From NCBI GenBank assembly GCA_964553745.1, contig CAZKLD010000016.1, positions 1-33,754 of the forward strand: 33,754 bases of DNA, written 5' to 3'. Each line of letters opens with the position of its first letter. Within the stretch, counting starts at the first letter, position 1. The stretch comes from STC-113 sp964553745 (GTDB lineage: Bacteria > Patescibacteriota > Gracilibacteria > BD1-5 > UBA2023). This document shows positions 29,603-33,754 of the stretch, one piece after another. The translations under genes and the position numbers were made by a program. The notes under the pieces were generated by a model. That model was not told the origin of the DNA. It searched no databases and saw only the letters and a program-made list of their open reading frames with translations.

Positions 29603-29690
29603 AATCCCAAGGGTTAATTTGTTCTATGATAGACACTAGTTATTATTTGTCAAACATATTTGAAAGTTGATTTTGGATTAAAGTCATATT

Positions 29691-29699
29691 TGATATAAT
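29691..29699 (+). promoter_or_regulatory. Extended -10 element before the DUF488 gene
   Basis: TGATATAAT, an extended -10 (TGn followed by TATAAT), 34 bases before the ATG at 29734. A TTGATT at 29667-29672 is 21 bases upstream, too far for a standard -35, so the extended -10 would carry the promoter. Confidence 0.5.
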
Positions 29700-29733
29700 A
29701 AGGGAATAAGATTATTTTTTGAATAATCCTAAA

Positions 29734-30138
29734 ATGCTAAGAAGCAAGTGCATAATCGCTCCGAAAGACGAATCTGACTGACTCAGGATATCCATAATGA
29801 GCAGGCATACATTAAACGACTGAAAAACGCCTGATACAAGGATAACTCCCGACAAATACGATTCCCATCTTGTCGAATTCGCACCGCTTGCTCCAATGGT
29901 GTGAAAATATTACAGGAAAGAAATCGATTTTGAGACCTATAGGAATGAGTACCTCAATTATCTCAGAGAAGAAGTGAAAGAGCAGGTTATCGATCTCATA
30001 TCCATAGCGATGAAAGTTGACATAACTCTTATGTGCATCGAGGAATCCCCAGAGTTCTGCCACCGCAAGATGCTCCTTGATTATGCCAGTGAACTCGCCC
30101 AAGAGCTCATGGTCGGAATCAAAGTGGATATTAAATAA
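29734..30138 (+). CDS. DUF488 family protein
   Basis: 134 aa. The segment after LAPMVGKYYRKEIDFETYRN (a helix common in DUF488) and the C-terminal strand ITLMCIEESPEFCHRKMLLDYA are diagnostic: the family has a conserved L-C-x-E-x-x-P-x-x-C-H-R motif. DUF488 proteins are small, uncharacterised and widespread, suspected to be nucleic-acid or redox related because of the Cys-His pair. It is the first gene of the plus-strand run leading to ruvB, which starts 92 bases later. Confidence 0.85.
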
Positions 30139-30230
30139 ATGAAATCCCGATACTACATTAATGGGGGATGATATGAAAAAGCGGATAAAACAACTTAAAA
30201 CTAATAATTCGTAACTTAAAACATATTACG

Positions 30231-31262
30231 ATGGCGATAAAATCAACAAAAAGCTTACAAGATGAGGAAAGGGTGATAACACCAAGAGAAAAAGATGTCG
30301 ATCTGCAGAATGACGTGAAGCTTCGCCCGAAGAAAATAGAGGATTACGTATGACAGGATTCCATTAAAAAACACCTTAAAATCTCCATCGGTTCAGCTCA
30401 GATAAGAAATGAACCGCTTGAGCATATCTTGCTTTACTGACCACCAGGGCTCGGTAAGACGACTCTTTCGCTCATTATCGCAAATGAGATGAGTGTCAAT
30501 CTGAAGCATACTTCCTGACCTGCGATAGAGAAGCAGGCTGATATAGTTTCGATTCTCACTTCAATCCAAGAATGAGATATACTTTTCATAGATGAGATTC
30601 ATAGGCTAAAGCCTCAGATTGAGGAAATCCTGTATTGAGCAATGGAAGATTTTTCTATAGACATAATGATAGGGTCAGGGACTGGGGCGACCTCCATCAA
30701 GATGGATATACCCAAATTCACCCTGATATGAGCGACAACTAAGCTTTCTATGCTATCAAGCCCCCTGAGGGACAGATTCTGAAATATATTGAAATTGGAC
30801 TTTTATGATAATGAAGAGCTGACTCGCATTGTGAAGCGTTCTTTCAAGATTCTCAATTGTGCTATTGATAATGAGAAAATTTATGCTATCATTGCAATGA
30901 AAAGCCGCTGAACCCCTAGAATTGCAAATAGGTTCGTTAAAATAGTAAGAGATTATAAGACGGTTTGACAAGATATAGAATCGGACAAATGAATAAGCAA
31001 CATATTCTCAACTCTTTGAGTGGATGAGAAGTGACTCGATGTTCTTGATAGGAAAATACTTGAAAGCCTTGAGAATAATTTCTGAGGCCGGCCTGTATGA
31101 TTGCATACTCTGGCGTCCATAGTCTGAGAGGAAGAGGATACGATCGAGGATGTGATCGAGCCCTACTTGCTTAAGATAGGATTTCTGGAAAGAACTGCAA
31201 GAGGAAGGCAGATTACTGAAGCAGGGAAGTCCCATATTAATAATTCAAGAAAACTTCAATAA
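30231..31262 (+). CDS. ruvB: Holliday junction branch-migration ATPase RuvB
   Basis: 343 aa, the usual RuvB length. The N-terminus LRPKKIEDYVGQDSIKKHL follows the family. Walker A is GPPGLGKT at 70-77, its first glycine encoded by TGA. Walker B ILFIDEIHRL holds Asp121-Glu122. Later come IGATTKLSMLSSPLRDRFG (sensor 1 and arginine finger) and SRGTPRIANR (sensor 2), then the winged-helix domain ending GFLERTARGRQITEAG. RuvB rings drive branch migration together with RuvA. Fifteen in-frame TGA codons all fall at glycine positions. ruvA and ruvC are not in the window. The stop overlaps the next start (TAATG). Confidence 0.97.
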
Positions 31263-31756
31263 TGGAAAGAGATGAGATTGTGACATTTTTGGATGCTATT
31301 TTTGCTAAAGCAAAAATTTTTGGCATCGAGCTCGATTGACTCGAGCTTGATCATATCGCATACAGATGCGAAAGCATTTCCGAATACCTGATTTTGAAGG
31401 ATCAGTATGGTTTGAAATATGATTTCAAATCCGAATTCGATATCGAATGAAGGCCCATTTCCATATTCAAATTAAGAGATGCGGTCAGGCATGATTGAAG
31501 AGTTATTGATGTCATAGAGCTCATTTCTCCGAAAAACGGCAGTAAGCATAGACATTGATTGGAACATGCAGAATTCATAGTGAAATGAAACCTAAGCGAA
31601 TTCGAAGAGAAATATCCGCAGCTTAAATTCATCAGTAAACACGATCGCCCTATTAATCCTGAATCTGTCTTGATTTTTGATGACGGTTATTCTATAAAAT
31701 TCCACACAAGGCATATTCTGGAAGTTATAGAGCTCCAAAAAACATGTAATTTTTAA
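31262..31756 (+). CDS. YecM-like / VOC-fold protein
   Basis: 164 aa, starting inside the ruvB stop (TAATG), so translation is probably coupled to ruvB. Features: LELDHIAYRCES (metal-type His of the VOC beta strand), a long paired repeat, IDVIELISPKNGSKHRHGLEHAEFIV (second half with His and Glu), and a C-terminal VLIFDDGYSIKFHTR. This layout fits the YecM branch of the glyoxalase/VOC superfamily, proteins of unknown reaction. The assignment is by motif order. Confidence 0.6.
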
Positions 31757-31767
31757 TAGGAAATATT

Positions 31768-32322
31768 ATGGATATAGTAGAGAAAGTTATGAAATATGTG
31801 GAGGATGAATGCAGGAAAGAGACTAATGTCTATGGCATGACTGCATTCGATCATCACTTCAAAGATGTGGTGAAATACGCAGGATTATTGGCAAGGGAGT
31901 GTTGAGCTAATGAGGAGATTGTACTTCTTTCCGCTTGGCTTCATGATGTCTGAAGCATACAGTGAGATTATGAGAATCATCATATCGCTAGTGCTGTCGT
32001 AGCAGAAGAGTTATTGCGCACTTATTTTTATCCTCCAGAAAAGATTGCAAAAATCAGGCATTGCATCATAGCACACAGATGAAGCAGGGATATACCGAGA
32101 GAGACTATCGAGGCGGAATGCATAGCTGACGCAGATGCGATGTCGCATTTTGATGAGGTGGATTCTCTTTTTTACCTGGCATTGGTCGTGAAGAAAATGA
32201 ATGCCAAGGATGCAAAGACATATATTAAAGATAAGCTTCAAAGAAGCTATAACAAGCTTACTCCAAGGGCAAAGAATATGATACGGCCCAAGTATGATGC
32301 ATTCATGCTAGTTCTGGAGTAA
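31768..32322 (+). CDS. HD domain metal-dependent phosphohydrolase
   Basis: 184 aa, ATG 12 bases after the VOC gene. HD residues appear in order: FDHHFKDVVKYA (first His), LLSAWLHDVGSIQGDYENHH with His59-Asp60, IIAHRGSRDIPRETIEAECIADADAM (further His and a late Asp). The pattern matches YedJ-type HD hydrolases, which usually act on nucleotides. The specific substrate is unknown. A second HD protein is encoded 65 bases later. Confidence 0.85.
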
Positions 32323-32387
32323 AGAATAATTTGTTTTAAGATTACGTTCCAAGAAAGATGTATTTTAATATTTTAAACTTGAACAAT

Positions 32388-32867
32388 ATGAGTAATATAG
32401 TAAATCAGGCTACGGAATTCGCAAAGGCAGAATACGCAAAACATGATCCGATGCACAGGTGGGATCACGTGGAACAGGTAATGGAAATGGCTCTTTATCT
32501 AGAGGATTTCTATAGAGCTGAAACTGATCCTGAAATTCTTAGACTAGCGGTCATATTCCATGATATCTGGTATGAGAATTATGATGAGCATGCAGATAAG
32601 TCTGTCGATATGGCGATAAGATTCTTAAAGTCAGAATGATATCCAGAAGAGAAAATTGCACTTGTAACAAGAGCCATGCTCGACCATTCATGACCGCACA
32701 GAAGAAGAGACTGAAATTCAAAGAACATGGAATGAAAAATACTCTATGATTCCGATAAATTCCATCTTGCGCTTAATCCAAGCTGATATGAGAAATATTT
32801 CAATCAGTTCTATCTGCCGGAGACAAAAATAAGAGTGCTCGAAAAAAGGAATGAAGTTCTATGTTAA
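32388..32867 (+). CDS. HD domain hydrolase
   Basis: 159 aa from ATG at 32388. An in-frame ATG at 32358 would add ten residues (YFNILNLNN) that look unlike coding sequence and leaves no room for a ribosome-binding site, so the later start is preferred. HD motif: MHRWDHVEQVMEMA (first His) and LAVIFHDIWYENYDEHADKS (His-Asp pair), then LVTRAMLDHSGPHRRR. The C-terminal part with FHLALNPSGYEKYFNQF and ETKIRVLEKRNEVL resembles HD proteins annotated as predicted metal-dependent hydrolases. Substrate unknown. Confidence 0.82.
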
Positions 32868-32916
32868 TTCCTAAGTTTCTAATCCTCCTAACTTCTAATT
32901 TCTAACTTATAAAACT

Positions 32917-33603
32917 ATGCAATCAATGTATACATCTGACTTATCGGAAGCAAGAGTATCAAGTAATTTTATGGCAAAAGTCTACAACTGGATGTTCGCT
33001 GCGCTCCTCATCTCCTGATGAACCGCATATTATGTTTCAGCTAATCCCGAATTGATGAGGCTCGTCGTCTCTATGTTCACTCCTTTGATAATCCTAGAAT
33101 TAGTCTTTGTAGTGGTTCTGGGATTTCTTATAAATATAATCAACTCTTTCTTTGCGATATTGCTGTTTTTGCTGTATAGTCTTCTCAATGGATTGACTTT
33201 ATCGATAATCTCTCTAGTTTATCATGCGTGAGCAATAGAACTTGCCTTTGGTATCACAGCTTGAACTTTCCTGTTCATGAGCGCTTATGGATATTTCACA
33301 AAAGCTAATCTATGAACTTTCTGATTAGTCCTCACCATGTGACTTTTCGGTCTGATATTGGCTTCTGTAGTCAATTTCTTTCTTAAGAGCCCGCTTACTG
33401 ATTATATCTTGTCTTGGGGATGAGTGGTGATATTCACATGACTTACCGCTTATGATACTCAAAAAATCAAAGAGATGTGAGAAGCATGATTCGAGAATTG
33501 AGAATCAGAAATGAAAATGTCTATTATCTGAGCTCTGAATCTATATCTGGATTTCATAAATCTTTTCCTATATATCCTTAAGCTTTTCGGTTCAAGGAAA
33601 TAA
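32917..33603 (+). CDS. Bax inhibitor-1 (BI-1/YccA) family membrane protein
   Basis: 228 aa with seven predicted membrane helices. The N-terminus DLSEARVSNFMAKVYNWM is typical of bacterial BI-1 proteins, as are the later segment YDTQKIKEMGE and the C-terminal ALNLYLDFINLFLYILKLF. Family members are pH-sensitive calcium-leak channels or FtsH regulators (YccA). Many membrane glycines are TGA. A terminator follows 21 bases after the stop. Confidence 0.92.
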
Positions 33604-33624
33604 TATATATCATTTTGCATTTTT

Positions 33625-33656
33625 AAAGCCTTCACATAGAATGGGAAGGCTTTTTT
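33625..33656 (+). terminator. Terminator after the BI-1 gene
   Basis: AAAGCCTTC / GAAGGCTTT stem with an 11-base loop followed by a T-run, located between the BI-1 gene and the prepilin gene. Confidence 0.8.
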
Positions 33657-33675
33657 AAATTTTAAATTTAAAAAT

Positions 33676-33754
33676 ATGATTTCACATAAACAATCCGCTT
33701 TCACTCTCGTAGAGCTGATCGTAGTAATAGTGATCCTTGCGATCCTCGCGACAA
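33676..33754 (+). CDS. Type IV prepilin / pseudopilin, start only
   Basis: The first 26 codons are in the window. A short basic leader (MISHKQSA) precedes FTLVELIVVIVILAILAT, the class III signal and hydrophobic alpha-1 helix of type IV pilins and type II secretion pseudopilins, with the Glu at +5. The residue before the cleavage site is Ala where Gly is usual. The gene runs off the window end, so its class cannot be told. Confidence 0.88.
   Translation, partial: MISHKQSAFTLVELIVVIVILAILAT

Noticed and set aside
30139..30198. 19-codon frame between DUF488 and ruvB
   Set aside because: Starts right after the DUF488 stop and contains a GGG GGA TGA run, but it is too short to support as a gene without comparison to relatives.
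30231..31262. TGA read as tryptophan (code 4, as in mycoplasmas)
   Set aside because: In RuvB and the VWA and AAA motifs TGA occupies glycine positions (for example the first residue of GPPGLGKT), and TGG is still used for Trp.
496..33603. Apparent pseudogenes full of in-frame TGA stops
   Set aside because: TGA codons fall at conserved glycines in well-known motifs, and frames continue unbroken to TAA or TAG, so the genes are intact under code 25.

Overview
The window is AT-rich bacterial DNA in which TGA is read as glycine (genetic code 25). Read with the standard code almost every gene breaks into pieces. With TGA read as Gly they become full-length proteins, and the TGA codons fall on invariant glycines: RuvB Walker A GPPGLGKT, the VWA metal site DRSGS, the AAA Walker A GGPGLGKT and the methyltransferase motif EIGGG. 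Ordinary TGG tryptophan codons are also present, and genes end in TAA or occasionally TAG. This points to Candidatus Absconditabacteria (SR1) or Gracilibacteria (BD1-5/GN02), within the Candidate Phyla Radiation.

Layout. 1-495: GC-rich palindrome and direct repeats, no convincing gene. 496-10925: a plus-strand run of seven genes: SAM methyltransferase, an unknown protein, an ASCH protein, a transglutaminase-like/VWA fusion (859 aa), a large MoxR-like AAA ATPase with an N-terminal propeller-like and coiled-coil region (1137 aa), then a DUF2157/GDYXXLXY membrane pair. A good promoter lies just before the transglutaminase-VWA gene and a terminator follows the last gene. 10926-11583: tRNA-Ser(CGA) on the minus strand, followed by two small structured cassettes bounded by copies of its own 3' end. 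11623-16597: prohibitin-type SPFH protein, a small plus-strand gene, a baeRF-like protein, a DUF4153 membrane protein and unknowns. 16776-24510: zinc-ribbon/pseudopilin-like protein, rifampicin-phosphotransferase-like enzyme, FISUMP-like protein, aminotransferase, and a 734-aa protein with kinase-like motifs. 24709-26584: DKNYY-repeat membrane protein, a third tRNA-end cassette, tRNA-Glu(CTC) and rplK. 26771-29602: four minus-strand genes, including a histidine-phosphatase-like protein without its catalytic histidine and a SpoT-like HD protein. 29734-33754: DUF488, ruvB, YecM/VOC-like, two HD hydrolases, a Bax-inhibitor-1 membrane protein and the start of a prepilin.

Two things stand out. First, the adjacent transglutaminase-VWA and propeller-coil-AAA genes look like a heavily fused version of the widespread MoxR / VWA (DUF58) / transglutaminase gene set, probably a chaperone or maturation machine; its substrate is unknown. 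Second, three short cassettes downstream of two different tRNA genes share tandem hairpins with compensatory base changes, yet each is bounded by inverted copies of the 3' end of whichever tRNA it sits beside. I do not recognise this repeat type.

All reading frames were translated by hand with TGA as Gly. Family names rest on motif recognition, not on database searches.
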